A stretch of 64,000 bases of DNA from positions 1-64,000 of the forward strand of contig CADBUJ010000022.1 in NCBI GenBank assembly GCA_902797845.1, read 5' to 3'. The stretch is from an uncultured Eubacteriales bacterium. Its GTDB lineage: Bacteria; Bacillota; Clostridia; Lachnospirales; Lachnospiraceae. This document shows positions 20,593 to 29,328 of the stretch, piece after piece (position 1 is the first letter of the stretch; every line of letters begins with the position of its first letter). The notes beneath the pieces were generated by a model, which was not told the DNA's origin, searched no databases, and saw nothing but the letters and a program-made list of their open reading frames with translations. The position numbers and the translations under genes are program-made.

Positions 20593-21222
20593 TTATTTGA
20601 AAAGATTAAGGAAGCTGTTTAAGAGACCGCCCTCTTTTTTCTTCTTCTTTTTCTTCTTGGAAGATGAGGTATCGTCAGATCCGAACAGTCCGGAAGCCGC
20701 GCCTGCAAGGTCGCCGAGATCAACGCCTCCGCCGCTGCCGCCAAGAAGACCGCCGAGTAAGGATCCTATGCCTGAACCGCCTGACTGAGATCCTGAAGAT
20801 GTGCTTCCAGAAGTCTCTTTACCGAGAAGCGACATAAGGAAAGGTGCAACTGATGCCAGGATAGATCCGACATTTCCTATGGAGAGGCCGCTCTTTTCGG
20901 ATATGGATCTTTCGGCAGATTCTACATTTTCTTTACCGAGAAGATGTCCGATTATCTTCGCTCCGTCATCCTGGTCTGCGCTGCCAAGAAATGAAGATAT
21001 ATCGGATATGTCAACCGCGCTGTGGTCTGACAATGCCTTTTCAAGAGAAGCCACACCTTCTTCCGTGGAAGCATTCTTCTGCATACCTGTTAAAAGCTCG
21101 GGCAGGGCTCCTTTTATAACGGAACCGATCTCGTCGGTACCAATACCAAGTTTTTCGCTTATTCCTATAAGATTATCGCCGGAAAGCATGCTTTCCAGTG
21201 AACTAAGATCCAGATTTCCCAT
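20593..21222 (-). CDS. DUF937 family protein with C-terminal poly-lysine
   Basis: A 209-residue protein. The N-terminal 130 residues match the DUF937 pattern of repeated helical segments (IGISEKLGIGTDEIGSVI, ISEKSGLSIGNVGSILASVAP). A Gly/Ser-rich segment follows (SGSTSSGSQSGGSGIGSLLGG region), then a run of eight lysines near residue 193 and a final hydrophobic GGLLNSFLNLF. No signal peptide is seen. Function is unknown. It follows the membrane protein gene by 12 bases and ends in the parS-containing terminator. Confidence 0.8.
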   Translation of the reverse strand: MGNLDLSSLESMLSGDNLIGISEKLGIGTDEIGSVIKGALPELLTGMQKNASTEEGVASLEKALSDHSAVDISDISSFLGSADQDDGAKIIGHLLGKENVESAERSISEKSGLSIGNVGSILASVAPFLMSLLGKETSGSTSSGSQSGGSGIGSLLGGLLGGSGGGVDLGDLAGAASGLFGSDDTSSSKKKKKKKKEGGLLNSFLNLFK

Positions 21223-21234
21223 ATATATTTCCTC

Positions 21235-21999
21235 TTATTCGTTTTCTATTTTAATATCAGTGTCAGCATATTCCGGATGACGGCCTGCACAGAATTTACA
21301 AAGTGAAGTTCTGCCTGCCTCAATAGCTTCCGTTACGGTTCCCTCTGTAAGGACCTGGGAATTGACTATTGCCTGACAGTCGTCATCAAGATGATACTTT
21401 CTTCCGAAGGTAGTCCAGTAAACATCCTCTGTGATAATACTTTCTGCGGCAGCCTTTTCTTCTGACGATATGGGATCGAAGTCGGCTGAAGCAACGCCTG
21501 TTATCAAAAATGCCGCTGCGGCAATGGCAGTTACTATAGTCTTTGTCTTTTTGTCCAGGTCTTCATTCTTAAGAAGAAGGACAATAAGAGGGAGGAAGCA
21601 AATGGCAGCCATTATAACGCCAAGCTCGCTCCACAGATAAAACTTAAGTTTGTTCTTTTTAGAAGGAGGATTTATACGATTTGCCTTCTTCCATAGTTGC
21701 GCTGCAGTTATGGCCAGTGCCAGGTCTGCTACGATAAGTATGATGAGCCAAACCATTTTGTTTGAAACATACATGGCGTTGAGAAGGATCATGATCGCGA
21801 CTATTTCGCAACCTATAGCCAGGGCCCACAATACAAAGGCGATTATCCTTAAAGTTATTGAATTCCTGCCTTTCTTTGCTTTAGGAGTATCTTCTGTGGA
21901 ATCTTCGGCTGTATCAAGGGCTTCTTCAACTTTGGCTTCGACTGTACCGGCGGCTTCCTTAACTTTCTTTTTGCCGTCACGAATTATTTGCTTTGCCAT
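21235..21999 (-). CDS. four-helix membrane protein with C-terminal metal-site-like domain
   Basis: A 254-residue protein of unknown function. It has a charged Lys/Glu/Ala-rich N-terminus (residues 1-48), four likely membrane helices (about 52-75, 82-102, 123-143, 155-173), and a C-terminal domain with the pattern YWTTFGRKYHLDDDC...LCKFCAGRH. This resembles the short His/Cys module often found at the ends of secreted nucleases and surface proteins (TxxGxxYH-C-x(n)-CxxC). The start MAKQ at 21999 is supported by GGAGGG upstream. It is co-transcribed with the DUF937 gene. Confidence 0.75.
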   Translation of the reverse strand: MAKQIIRDGKKKVKEAAGTVEAKVEEALDTAEDSTEDTPKAKKGRNSITLRIIAFVLWALAIGCEIVAIMILLNAMYVSNKMVWLIILIVADLALAITAAQLWKKANRINPPSKKNKLKFYLWSELGVIMAAICFLPLIVLLLKNEDLDKKTKTIVTAIAAAAFLITGVASADFDPISSEEKAAAESIITEDVYWTTFGRKYHLDDDCQAIVNSQVLTEGTVTEAIEAGRTSLCKFCAGRHPEYADTDIKIENE

Positions 22000-22104
22000 T
22001 TTGGTCCCTCCGTTTCTGATCATATTGTTTGTTTAATTCTAGTTTATTAATAATGGTTTGTCCAGCAAAACAAAGGCGGGTATTTACACAATATTAATAA
22101 TAGG

Positions 22105-22131
22105 AAAAGCTCCGGATAATTCCGGAGCTTT
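22105..22131 (-). terminator. terminator of argS
   Basis: On the minus strand AAAGCTCCGGA-ATTA-TCCGGAGCTTT (22131-22106) followed by TCC. An 11-pair stem 30 bases past the argS stop. Confidence 0.8.
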
Positions 22132-22144
22132 ATATTCTCTGTAA

Positions 22145-22160
22145 TGTTCCACATGGAACA
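22145..22160. promoter_or_regulatory. parS-like site 3, abutting the argS stop codon
   Basis: TGTTCCACATGGAACA, identical to site 1 and 1.6 kb away. The arms extend to ten bases (GTAATGTTCC/GGAACATTAC, 22141-22164), so the palindrome overlaps the argS stop codon at 22161-22163. Confidence 0.75.
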
Positions 22161-23864
22161 TTACATCTGTTCGGGAGCCTCGAGTCCCAGAACTGCAAGG
22201 GAATCTCTGAGTATTTCTTCCGTTACTTTTGTAAGGAACAGTCTGGAACCTTTAACATCCGTTTCTTCCGTAAGGATCTGATCCTCGTGGTAGAATTTGT
22301 TAAAGGCCTGGGCAACTGCCATGGAGTATCTTGCCACTATGGAGGGCTCATATTTGTCAGCAGCATCCTTTATAACTTCCTCATACCTGTCAAGCTCCTT
22401 CATAAGATCCAGAGCAGGGTCGTCGGAAAGAGCAGAGGGGATGGGCGTTGCAGGAGCATCACCTGACTTACTTATGATACTGCAGCATCTTGCATGAGTA
22501 TATTGCACATAAGGACCGGTCTCACCGTCAAAGCTGAGCAGTTTATCCCAGTCGAACACGACATCCTTTATCCTTTGAGTGTAAAGATTACTGAAAACAA
22601 CTGCGCCTACGCCTACGGCCTTTGCGACTTCTTCCTTATGGGGAAGAGTAGGATTCTTTTCTTCTATTATATCCGCCGTTTTATCAATTGCTTCCTTAAG
22701 AATATCCTCGGCGAAAATGACCTGTCCCTTTCTTGAAGACATTTTGCCGCCGGGCAAAGAGACCATGCCGTAGGGAACATGAACCAGCCCCTTATACCAA
22801 TCGTAGCCCATCAGCTCGATGACCTTAAACCACTGAGAAAAATGAAGCTTCTGCTCAAGGCCCGTAACATAAATACATTTAGTAAAATCGTAAGTTTTCT
22901 TCCTGTAAATGGCAGCTGCGATATCTCTTGTGGCATAAAGAGTGCTGCCGTCTTTTTTAAGCACCAGGCAAGGGGGCATATCGTAGTCGGAAAGATCAAC
23001 GATCTGCGCACCGTTATCTTCCTTTAAAAGTCCTTTTTCCTTAAGCTCCTCAATGGCCGGAGCCATCTTGTCGTTGTAAAAGCTCTCTCCGTTGTAGGAA
23101 TCAAAGGAAACACCGAGAATATCATATATCCTCATAAATTCTTTGAGAGAAATGTCCAGGAACCACTGCCAGATGGAAAGCGCTTCCTGATCGTTCTGCT
23201 CCATCTTTGCGAACCAGCTTCTGGCCTCATCTTCAAGAGAGGGGTCTGTCTCTGCTTCCTCATGGAAGCGTACATAAAGGGACATGAGCTCCTCTATGCC
23301 TTTTTCTTTTACAAGCTCTTCCGATCCCCATTTCTTATAGGCAACGATAAGCTTTCCGAATTGGGTCCCCCAATCGCCGAGATAATTTATACGAACAACA
23401 TCATATCCCTGCTTTTTAAAAATATGGTAAAGAGCATTTCCGATAGTAGTAGTCCTAAGATGTCCCACATGGAAATTCTTGGCCACATTGGGAGAGGAGT
23501 AATCTATACAGATCGTCTGGCCTTTTCCTACATCTGATGTGCCGTATTCTTTCTTCTCCTGTAAACGGGACAGTATGCCGGATGCCAGAGCCTCCTTGTT
23601 TATAAAGAAATTAAGATATCCGCCGCTAGTGCCGACATTCTTAAGGAAGTCTTTGGCAGGGATAAGGTCGCAAAGCTTTTCTGCAATGGCCGGGGGAGCC
23701 ATTCTAAGGGCTTTGGCAAGTCTAAAGCACGGAAAGGCCATATCCCCCATTTCCTTTTGCGGGGGAATTTCTATATATTCCATCACATCTTCCTTTGTGA
23801 TGCCGGTATCCTTTGTAATACTTGATAATGCTTCGTATATCAGCTCTGATATCTTTTCTTTCAT
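22161..23864 (-). CDS. argS: arginyl-tRNA synthetase
   Basis: A 567-residue class I synthetase charging tRNA-Arg. The HIGH-type motif is FHVGHLRTT (about residue 131) after SSPNVAKN. The KMSKS-type motif is changed to KMSSRKG (about 377). The C-terminal DALR anticodon domain ends with the conserved QM. It is transcribed divergently from serS. A parS-like palindrome touches its stop codon. Confidence 0.97.
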   Translation of the reverse strand: MKEKISELIYEALSSITKDTGITKEDVMEYIEIPPQKEMGDMAFPCFRLAKALRMAPPAIAEKLCDLIPAKDFLKNVGTSGGYLNFFINKEALASGILSRLQEKKEYGTSDVGKGQTICIDYSSPNVAKNFHVGHLRTTTIGNALYHIFKKQGYDVVRINYLGDWGTQFGKLIVAYKKWGSEELVKEKGIEELMSLYVRFHEEAETDPSLEDEARSWFAKMEQNDQEALSIWQWFLDISLKEFMRIYDILGVSFDSYNGESFYNDKMAPAIEELKEKGLLKEDNGAQIVDLSDYDMPPCLVLKKDGSTLYATRDIAAAIYRKKTYDFTKCIYVTGLEQKLHFSQWFKVIELMGYDWYKGLVHVPYGMVSLPGGKMSSRKGQVIFAEDILKEAIDKTADIIEEKNPTLPHKEEVAKAVGVGAVVFSNLYTQRIKDVVFDWDKLLSFDGETGPYVQYTHARCCSIISKSGDAPATPIPSALSDDPALDLMKELDRYEEVIKDAADKYEPSIVARYSMAVAQAFNKFYHEDQILTEETDVKGSRLFLTKVTEEILRDSLAVLGLEAPEQM

Positions 23865-23933
23865 GAACGGTCACCTCTTATAAAATAAACATATCCATAA
23901 TACACCAGAGGGCCTTATTTATCCATAAAAACA

Positions 23934-23962
23934 TTGTACTGGAAGCGGGAATGTTTTATAAT
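23934..23962 (+). promoter_or_regulatory. serS promoter
   Basis: TTGTAC (23934-23939), a 17-base spacer, TATAAT (23957-23962). The transcript would have a leader of under 40 bases, too short for a T-box. Confidence 0.75.
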
Positions 23963-24006
23963 ACCATGGTATTTATCTTAATGAAGATACCAACAGAGGT
24001 GGGAAA

Positions 24007-25293
24007 ATGCTTGATATAAAATTATTGAGAAACAACTTCGAAGAGGTTGAAAAGGCCTTATCTGGAAGGAACGAGGATTTCGATCTGGGAAGGTTTAAAG
24101 CCCTTGATGAAAACAGAAGAAAGCTTCTTGCAGAGGTGGAAGAGCTTAAGAGCAGACAGAATGCCGGCTCAAAGGAGATCCCTGTTCTTAAAAAGGAAGG
24201 GAAGGATACCACATCTCTAATGGAGGAGATGAAGCAGCTTTCCGACCAGATAAAGGAAATGAGCGGCAGGGTACAGGATGCGGAAAAAGAGCTTAACGAC
24301 TATATGCTTACGATTCCCAATATCCCTCACCCCGATGTGCCTGCAGGCAGCTCTGACGAAGACAATGTGGAGATAAGGAGATTCTCCGAACCGAGAGAAT
24401 TTGATTTTGAGCCCAAAGCTCACTGGGATATAGGTGCGGATCTGGATATCCTTGATCCGGAAATGGCTGCAAGGACTACCGGCGCGCGGTTCACCTTTTA
24501 TAAGGGGCTGGGAGCAAAGCTGGAAAGAGCCATTGGAAATTTCTTCCTGGATGTGCACGGAAATCAGGGCTATGAGGAGATATTCCCCCCCTTTATGGTA
24601 TCAAGGGATTCCATGACAGGAACGGGACAGCTCCCCAAATTCGAAGAGGATGCATATAAGGTAACCGGCGACGGCAAAGAATATTTCCTCGTGCCTACGG
24701 CAGAAGTGCCCGTAACCAATATGTATAGAGATACGATACTTGACGGAGCAAAGCTTCCCCTTAAGTATTGCGCATATACCGCGTGCTTCAGAGCAGAGGC
24801 CGGTTCTGCAGGAAGAGATACACGAGGCCTTATCAGGCAGCATCAGTTTAATAAAGTGGAGCTGGTAAAATTTACAAAACCCGAAGAATCTTATGCAGAG
24901 CTGGAAAAGCTGACAGCTGATGCGGAAGAAGTCCTTCAGATATTGGGCCTTCCCTACAGAGTAGTAAGGATATGCGTCGGCGATCTGGGATTTACGGCGG
25001 CTCTTAAGTACGATATCGAGGTATGGATGCCCAGCTACGGCAGATATGTAGAGATATCCAGCTGTTCCAATTTCGAAGCATTTCAGTCAAGGAGAGCAAA
25101 TATCAGATATAAAGCCGCAGCAGACGATAAGCCTCAATTTGTCCACACATTAAACGGCAGCGGTGTGGCAATGGGAAGGACAACTGCAGCCATTTTGGAG
25201 AATTATCAGCAGGCCGACGGAAGTGTAGTTATTCCGGAAGCTTTGCGCCCTTACATGGGCGGACTTGAAGTAATAAAAGCCCAGGGTGATTGA
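24007..25293 (+). CDS. serS: seryl-tRNA synthetase
   Basis: A class II synthetase of 428 residues. The N-terminal coiled-coil arm (about residues 30-100, [16 protein letters not shown] start) recognises the long variable arm of tRNA-Ser. Class II motif 2 is visible as [23 protein letters not shown], motif 3 as [17 protein letters not shown], and the TAEVP serine-binding loop is present. AGAGGTGGG precedes the ATG. No T-box or other leader structure is seen. Confidence 0.97.
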   Translation: MLDIKLLRNNFEEVEKALSGRNEDFDLGRFKALDENRRKLLAEVEELKSRQNAGSKEIPVLKKEGKDTTSLMEEMKQLSDQIKEMSGRVQDAEKELNDYMLTIPNIPHPDVPAGSSDEDNVEIRRFSEPREFDFEPKAHWDIGADLDILDPEMAARTTGARFTFYKGLGAKLERAIGNFFLDVHGNQGYEEIFPPFMVSRDSMTGTGQLPKFEEDAYKVTGDGKEYFLVPTAEVPVTNMYRDTILDGAKLPLKYCAYTACFRAEAGSAGRDTRGLIRQHQFNKVELVKFTKPEESYAELEKLTADAEEVLQILGLPYRVVRICVGDLGFTAALKYDIEVWMPSYGRYVEISSCSNFEAFQSRRANIRYKAAADDKPQFVHTLNGSGVAMGRTTAAILENYQQADGSVVIPEALRPYMGGLEVIKAQGD

Positions 25294-25338
25294 TTTTTTT
25301 GAAAATGCAGGTATAATCATTACTGCAATGCAAATATC

Positions 25339-25363
25339 GGAGCATGCAAAGAGCATGCTCCGA
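25339..25363 (+). other. hairpin after serS
   Basis: CGGAGCATGC-AAAGA-GCATGCTCCG forms a ten-pair stem between serS and tRNA-Arg with no T-tract. It may be an mRNA 3' end stabiliser or processing site for a serS-tRNA transcript. Confidence 0.45.
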
Positions 25364-25373
25364 TGGGATATAT

Positions 25374-25447
25374 GTTTCCGTAGCTCAGTAGGATAGAGCG
25401 TTCGCCTCCTAAGCGAAAGGCCGCGCGTTCGAATCGCGCCGGGAACG
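25374..25447 (+). tRNA. tRNA-Arg (anticodon CCT)
   Basis: A 74-base tRNA. GTTTCCG (25374-25380) pairs with CGGGAAC (25440-25446, one G-T), with discriminator G. The anticodon loop CTCCTAA gives CCT, which reads AGG. The GTTCGAATC T-loop is intact and CCA is not encoded. Although close to argS, it follows serS and is followed at once by a strong terminator. Confidence 0.97.
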
Positions 25448-25451
25448 TTTA

Positions 25452-25489
25452 AGACGAGCAAAAGAGAGATCTTTTGCTCGTCTGTTTTA
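25452..25489 (+). terminator. terminator after tRNA-Arg
   Basis: A 14-pair stem AGACGAGCAAAAGA/TCTTTTGCTCGTCT (25452-25465 and 25470-25483) with a GAGA loop, then GTTTTATTT. Confidence 0.9.
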
Positions 25490-25730
25490 TTTCAGAGGTC
25501 TATATTAAAGAACGATATGGGTTAAAACCCACGATTCTGTTTTGCTTTTTTACTTTGATTTTACAGTATATTTACCCCTGATGCCGTAAATGTTTCATTG
25601 TTTGCAGAAGAAAAAAGCAGGATGCATCTCTCCCCATTTATCTGTGCGGGATAAATATCCTATTGATCGTCGCCGGCCTTGTAAGGAAGAGCGCAAAACA
25701 ATAGGGGAAATAGGCTCTTTGATACATTTT
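25490..25730. other. intergenic stretch without a supported gene
   Basis: It contains a short hairpin GGGTTAAAACCC and an unsupported 61-codon frame (25590-25775) with no ribosome-binding site. Nothing else is recognised. Confidence 0.5.
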
Positions 25731-25739
25731 TGCTATAAT
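25731..25739 (+). promoter_or_regulatory. extended -10 promoter for the PNPOx gene
   Basis: TGCTATAAT fits a perfect extended -10 element. No -35 hexamer is seen at 17 bases. The start codon of the next gene lies about 40 bases on. Confidence 0.65.
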
Positions 25740-25778
25740 GATAAAAAGCATGATCGATTACGAAAAGGAGGATAAAAA

Positions 25779-26255
25779 ATGTTTCGTGAGATGTTAAGGC
25801 ATAAGCAGCAGCTTCCTGAAGAAGAATGCCTGGAGATCCTTAAAAGCGAGCTGCGGGGCGTACTGTCTGTACTGGGAGATGATGATTACCCTTACGGCGT
25901 GCCCATAAATCATTATTACTGCGAAGAAGACGGAAAGCTTTATTTTCACGGCGGAAAAAGCGGACACAAGATAGATGCTCTCAGGAAACATCCCAAAGCT
26001 TCCTTCTGCGTATACGATCAGGGATTTAAAAAAGACGGAGACTGGGCGCTTAACATCAGGTCCGTTATCGTATTCGGAACAGTGGAGTTTATAGAGGATA
26101 CAGAGGAGATATACCGTATAAGCAGGGATCTCAGCCATAAATTTACTGATGATGAAAAATATATCCAGCATGAGATCCTTCGTTCGGGTCCGGGGACCCT
26201 TATGTTTGCACTGGTACCGGATCACATTACGGGAAAGATCGTAAAGGAATCGTAA
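25779..26255 (+). CDS. pyridoxamine 5'-phosphate oxidase-fold flavoprotein
   Basis: A 158-residue protein of the split-barrel FMN-binding family, in the NimA-like group. Characteristic segments are GVLSVLGDDDYPYGVPINHYY, LYFHGGKSGHKIDALRKHPKASFCVYD and a later IRSVIVFGTVEFIED. Relatives include 5-nitroimidazole reductases and many uncharacterised oxidoreductases, so substrate is unknown. AAAGGAGG stands before the ATG. It forms a single-gene unit between an extended -10 promoter and a terminator. Confidence 0.85.
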   Translation: MFREMLRHKQQLPEEECLEILKSELRGVLSVLGDDDYPYGVPINHYYCEEDGKLYFHGGKSGHKIDALRKHPKASFCVYDQGFKKDGDWALNIRSVIVFGTVEFIEDTEEIYRISRDLSHKFTDDEKYIQHEILRSGPGTLMFALVPDHITGKIVKES

Positions 26256-26312
26256 GGAAGAAGGGGGCCTCTCCTTAGTGGAACTGACTTCTTTTGAAAG
26301 ATTAAAGATAAA

Positions 26313-26347
26313 GAGTCTTAAGAGCTTCGCTCTTAGGGCTCTTTTTT
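26313..26347 (+). terminator. terminator after the PNPOx gene
   Basis: An imperfect stem with a TTCG loop, TTAAGAGC-TTCG-GCTCTTAGG extended to GAG/CTC, followed by six T (26342-26347). Confidence 0.85.
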
Positions 26348-26369
26348 CATGTGCCGGGCCTTTTGTAAT

Positions 26370-26398
26370 TTGCAGGAAAAGTGCTTCTTAGGTATACT
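26370..26398 (+). promoter_or_regulatory. promoter of the 26435-36173 operon
   Basis: TTGCAG (26370-26375), a 17-base spacer, TATACT (26393-26398). This is the only good promoter before a run of ten genes with gaps of 25 bases or fewer or overlaps. Confidence 0.75.
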
Positions 26399-26434
26399 AT
26401 TATAGAATAATTATGTGATCTTGCAGGTGATATG

Positions 26435-27637
26435 ATGAAAAAGCTGGGCTTTGTTACCCACTGGTACGGCGAAAATATACCGGGCGGCGCAGAATCGGAG
26501 CTGCGGGGACTGGTAGAGCATCTTTATGATAAAGGCGTGGAACTGGAGGTCCTTGCGACCTGCGGAGAAATGCTTAATTCAGACTGGAGCAAAAATTATC
26601 ATCAGGAAGGACTTGATACCTCAGGCCGTGTACCTGTCAGGCGGTTCAGGGTCCGTGAGCGGAACGAGCAGGCATTTAATGACATAAACAAATTACTTAT
26701 GGCCGGCCGCAGTGTCAGCTATTACAAAGAGCAGATCTTTATGAAGGAGATGATCAACAGTCCGGATCTGTACTCATATATCCGGCATCATAAGGATGAA
26801 TACAGTCTCTTTGTCTTTATTCCCTATATGTTCAGTCCCATATATTACGGCTCTATGGAATGTCCGGAAAAAAGCGTTTATATTCCCTGCTTTCATGACG
26901 AGGCATATGCACGCATGAAGATATTTAAGGAGCTGTATCCGAATCTTCTCGGGATGATGTTCAATTCCCTTCCGGAAAAAGAGCTGGCAGAGGAGCTTTA
27001 TGATCTGTCTTCCGTAGAGAAAACAGTACTGGGAGTAGGCCTTGACACTGATGCAGAAGGTGACGGAGAGGCCTTTAAAAATAAATACAACATAAAAGAT
27101 CCTTTTATACTGTATGCAGGGAGAAAGACCGAAGGCAAAAAAGTGGATCTTCTCCTGGATTATTTCAGGGAATACAAGAAAAGAAGAGACAGCCGCTTAA
27201 AGCTTGTCCTTATCGGCGGCGACGAGATCCGTATCCCTTCCGAAATAAGGGATCAGGTCATGGATCTTGGTTTTGTGGACGCAAAGGATAAAACAGACGC
27301 CTACAGGGCAGCATCGCTTCTTTGTCAACCCTCTCCCAACGAGAGCTTTTCCATAGTCGTGATGGAAAGCTGGCTTCAGGAGAGACCCGTGCTGGTATCA
27401 GGAGCATGCGCAGTCACAAAAAATTTCGTTAAAGAGGCAAACGGAGGCCTTTATTTTGAAGATTACCCTCAGTTTGAAGCCTGTCTGGACCGCATTCTTT
27501 CAAATAAAGAAGAAGCTGAGAAGATGGGACGGCTGGGACGGCAATATGTGATCGATAATTTCTCATGGGATGCCATAACAAAGAAATGCATGGACTTCCT
27601 TGGGATGCTGGATAAAAAAGTAAACAGAGAGGTGTAA
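26435..27637 (+). CDS. family 4 glycosyltransferase
   Basis: A 400-residue GT-B fold enzyme. The N-terminal acceptor half begins with GFVTHWYGENIPGGAESELRG, where GGAE is a common GT4 signature. The C-terminal donor half shows LYAGRKTEGKKVDLLLDYF, then PSPNESFSIVVMESWLQERPVLV with the E-x7-E type motif. Acceptor and sugar are unknown. The second of two adjacent ATGs (26435) is preferred for spacing to AGGTGA. It opens the operon and its stop is two bases before dut, so a role in cell-envelope synthesis alongside the downstream murE cassette is possible but unproven. Confidence 0.85.
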   Translation: MKKLGFVTHWYGENIPGGAESELRGLVEHLYDKGVELEVLATCGEMLNSDWSKNYHQEGLDTSGRVPVRRFRVRERNEQAFNDINKLLMAGRSVSYYKEQIFMKEMINSPDLYSYIRHHKDEYSLFVFIPYMFSPIYYGSMECPEKSVYIPCFHDEAYARMKIFKELYPNLLGMMFNSLPEKELAEELYDLSSVEKTVLGVGLDTDAEGDGEAFKNKYNIKDPFILYAGRKTEGKKVDLLLDYFREYKKRRDSRLKLVLIGGDEIRIPSEIRDQVMDLGFVDAKDKTDAYRAASLLCQPSPNESFSIVVMESWLQERPVLVSGACAVTKNFVKEANGGLYFEDYPQFEACLDRILSNKEEAEKMGRLGRQYVIDNFSWDAITKKCMDFLGMLDKKVNREV

Positions 27638-27639
27638 AG

Positions 27640-28083
27640 ATGGGGATCCCTGTTAAAGTTAAGAAATTAAGAGAAGATGCCGTAATACCCACATACGGCA
27701 GCGAGTACAGTGCGGGATGCGATCTGTACGCGTGTATGGATGAAGATGTCTGCATCATGCCCGGAAGGACAGAGATCATAAAGACAGGGCTTGCCATGGA
27801 GATCCCGGAGGGATATGCAGGCCTTATATATGCCAGATCGGGGCTTGCCACAAAAAAAGGGCTTGCACCTGCCAATAAAGTAGGCGTGGTGGATTCGGAC
27901 TACAGAGGTGAGATAATGGTGGCTCTTCATAATCACAGTGACGAGGAAAGGACTGTTGAAAAGGGAGAACGCATCGCACAGCTTGTTATAACTCCCTTCC
28001 TAAAAGCAGATCTTATGGAAACAGAGGAACTGGGGGAAACCGGAAGAGGAACGGGAGGCTTCGGATCCACGGGTTCAAAATAA
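27640..28083 (+). CDS. dut: deoxyuridine 5'-triphosphate nucleotidohydrolase
   Basis: A 147-residue trimeric dUTPase converting dUTP to dUMP and pyrophosphate. All five motifs are visible: AGCDLYA, ARSGLA, GVVDSDYRGEI (the catalytic Asp region), ERIAQLV and the C-terminal RGTGGFGSTG arm. GAGGTG overlaps the end of the preceding gene as the ribosome-binding site. Confidence 0.96.
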   Translation: MGIPVKVKKLREDAVIPTYGSEYSAGCDLYACMDEDVCIMPGRTEIIKTGLAMEIPEGYAGLIYARSGLATKKGLAPANKVGVVDSDYRGEIMVALHNHSDEERTVEKGERIAQLVITPFLKADLMETEELGETGRGTGGFGSTGSK

Positions 28084-28107
28084 TTCCGGAGAGTAAAGGG
28101 ATAAAAA

Positions 28108-29319
28108 ATGAAATTTACAGACAGAGAATTCATACCCCTGTTATTCGGAGGCGATATAAATGTATACAGTATGGCGAGAGCCTTTTACGAAGAGTATCAG
28201 GTAAGATCCATATGCTACGGAAAGTATGAAGCCAGCCCCGATGCAGGGAGCCGGATCATAGATTATTCGGCAGACAAGGATATTGAAGAGGACGATACTT
28301 TCCTTGAAAAAATACGTCATACAGCATTGGTGCATAAGGACAAAAAGATACTTGCCATAGGATGCGGAGACAGTTATGTAAATCTTTTGAGCAAGTACAG
28401 GGATGTGCTGCCGGAAAATGTTATTGCCCCTTATATAGATCACGAACTTCTGGATGATCTTCAGAATAAGGAGTTCTTCTACGATCTCTGCGACAGAAAT
28501 AATGTGGAGCATCCGGCCACCTTCGTGTATGACAGATCAATGGGAAATAATGTGCCGCATAACTTCCCTTATCCTGTAATATTGAAGCCTTCAGTAGGTG
28601 TTAAGTTCTGGGAGCATCCTTATCCCGGACAGAGCAAGGTTTATTATATCGATTCCGAGGAGGAGCTTATCTCCACCCTTGATGACATTTACGGAGCAGG
28701 CTACCCCGATAAGATGATAATCCAGGATATGGTGCCCGGTTACGATGATAAGATGAGAGTCCTCACCTGTTATTCCGACAAACACGGAAAAGTAAAGATG
28801 ATGTGTATGGGACACGTGCTGCTGGAGGAGCATCAGCCCCACGGAAGAGGAAACCATGCAGTAATAATCACGGAGGATATGCCGGACATTGCTTCTCAGG
28901 TCAAGTCTCTTCTGGAAAGTCTTGATTATAAAGGCTTTTCCAATTTCGATATCAAATACGACGAAAGAGACGGAAAATACAAATTTTTTGAAATTAATAC
29001 AAGACAAGGCAGAAGCAATTATTACGTGACAGGATCAGGCCTCAATCTGGCTAAGTATGTTACAGAAGAATACGTATACGGAAGAGAATGTCCAGAAGGG
29101 GAAGTTCCCCGGGAGAACCTGTGGCTTGTGGTACCCATAAGGGTGGCAAGGACTTATGTCCATGACAGAGAATGCTTAAAAAAGATGAACGCTCTTATTG
29201 CCAAAGGACATTATGTGGATCCTATGTATCTTAAAGGGGATAATAAGATCAAAAGAAGGCTTAAGGTGATCAAGGACCATTTAAGGCATTTCAAAAATTT
29301 CAAGACTTATTACAAATAA
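28108..29319 (+). CDS. ATP-grasp amino acid ligase, D-aspartate ligase-like
   Basis: A 403-residue carboxylate-amine ligase. The N-terminus, FIPLLFGGDINVYSMARAFYEEY, is typical of the ATP-grasp group that includes the Enterococcus faecium D-aspartate ligase. The ATP-binding region includes FPYPVILKPSVGVKFWEH (about 150-170), and the metal-binding segment FFEINTRQGRSNYY comes near residue 295. The adjacent downstream genes encode an aspartate/glutamate racemase and a lysine-type-like MurE. This suggests that it adds D-Asp to the epsilon-amine of lysine in a muropeptide precursor. That substrate is inferred from context. Other amino acid ligations are possible. It is not a D-Ala-D-Ala ligase by sequence. 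Confidence 0.75.
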   Translation: MKFTDREFIPLLFGGDINVYSMARAFYEEYQVRSICYGKYEASPDAGSRIIDYSADKDIEEDDTFLEKIRHTALVHKDKKILAIGCGDSYVNLLSKYRDVLPENVIAPYIDHELLDDLQNKEFFYDLCDRNNVEHPATFVYDRSMGNNVPHNFPYPVILKPSVGVKFWEHPYPGQSKVYYIDSEEELISTLDDIYGAGYPDKMIIQDMVPGYDDKMRVLTCYSDKHGKVKMMCMGHVLLEEHQPHGRGNHAVIITEDMPDIASQVKSLLESLDYKGFSNFDIKYDERDGKYKFFEINTRQGRSNYYVTGSGLNLAKYVTEEYVYGRECPEGEVPRENLWLVVPIRVARTYVHDRECLKKMNALIAKGHYVDPMYLKGDNKIKRRLKVIKDHLRHFKNFKTYYK

Positions 29320-29328
29320 GGAAATCAA

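Noticed and set aside
23865..24006. T-box leader for serS or argS
   Set aside because: The shared 142-base gap has promoters but no T-box consensus and too short a leader.
25590..25775. 61-codon frame as a gene
   Set aside because: No ribosome-binding site, low-complexity basic sequence and the real PNPOx promoter lies inside it.
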